Assembly (NCBI GenBank): GCA_003661385.1 | Contig: QMWA01000029.1 | Coordinates: 1-12,513, forward strand | Direction of reading: 5' to 3' | Length of the DNA: 12,513 nt | Source of the DNA: Thermoproteota archaeon | GTDB taxonomy: Archaea > Korarchaeota > Korarchaeia > B14-G2 | Shown: piece by piece, positions 12,383 through 12,513 of the stretch | Position numbering within the stretch: the first letter of the stretch is position 1 | How the letters are laid out: each line of letters opens with the position of its first letter | The notes under the pieces: model-generated | Databases searched by the model: none | Seen by the model: only the letters and a program-made list of their open reading frames with translations | What the model was told of the DNA's origin: nothing | Position numbers and translations under genes: made by a program

Positions 12383-12513
12383 ATGAAGCTAGAGGAGCTT
12401 CTCAGGAAGTGGAGAGAGGAGGATGAGGAGGCTAGGAGGATTAGGAGAAGCGAAGCAGACTGGAGCTTCATAGAAAAGCAGCCACCGAGGATAAAAGCTG
12501 CACTAAAGTACTA
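12383..12513 (+). CDS. Unidentified charged protein, 3' end cut by window edge
   Basis: An ATG frame stays open for 43 codons to the right edge. The N-terminus is rich in Glu, Arg and Lys (MKLEELLRKWREEDEEARRI) and probably helical, followed by DWSFIEKQPPRIKAALKY. A TATA-like box at the right distance and codon use like the neighbours (AGG/AGA, GAG) support a real gene. I do not recognise the family; too little is visible to name a function. Confidence 0.55.
   Translation, partial: MKLEELLRKWREEDEEARRIRRSEADWSFIEKQPPRIKAALKY

Noticed and set aside
1-12513. CRISPR array, insertion sequence or integrase-associated element
   Set aside because: No evenly spaced direct repeats, transposase motifs or terminal inverted repeats with target duplications were seen.
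12383-12513. Assignment of the right-edge frame to a helicase family
   Set aside because: The 43 visible residues are too few and too generic (charged helix) to support any family.

Overview
The window looks like a piece of a thermophilic archaeal chromosome, most likely Thermoproteota (crenarchaeal type). The signs are short A/T-rich TATA-like boxes about 25-30 bp upstream of several starts, very short or absent leaders, mostly GTG/TTG starts, AGG/AGA arginine codons, frequent CTAG, and families typical of archaea (GvpD/KaiC-like ATPase, stand-alone RAM domain, COG2407 isomerase-like protein). Genus cannot be told from the sequence alone. No rRNA, tRNA, CRISPR array or transposon was recognised.

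Layout from left to right: (1) the 3' part of an ATP-grasp ligase gene, cut by the left edge; (2) a CPBP-family membrane protease; (3) a minus-strand operon, read right to left, of PadR-type regulator, ABC ATPase and ABC-2 permease, with overlapping genes and a tandem palindromic operator-like site over its promoter; (4) a divergently placed ornithine cyclodeaminase/alanine dehydrogenase-like gene; (5) a 283-bp convergent spacer with two strong hairpins; (6) minus-strand genes for a two-domain GvpD/KaiC-like ATPase and, separately promoted, a Nudix hydrolase; (7) a 523-bp gene-free stretch with interleaved inverted repeats; (8) a fucose/arabinose-isomerase-like protein; (9) a tight plus-strand operon of an APC amino-acid permease with a fused USP-like tail, a RAM-only Lrp/AsnC-type protein and a stand-alone USP-like protein; (10) the start of an unidentified charged protein cut by the right edge.

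Two gene sets hold together functionally. The PadR-ABC operon resembles self-regulated drug or lipid exporters: the regulator probably shuts off its own promoter until an effector binds. The permease-RAM-USP operon looks like a transporter packaged with its own sensors: a RAM domain, known elsewhere to bind amino acids, sits with two related USP-like domains, one covalently attached to the transporter. Both USP-like domains carry basic residues where classic nucleotide-binding USPs have a glycine-rich loop. This operon is the most interesting candidate for an undescribed system here.

Several start codons differ from the longest open frame. TATA and ribosome-binding signals favour internal starts for the GvpD-like protein, the Nudix protein and the ABC permease.
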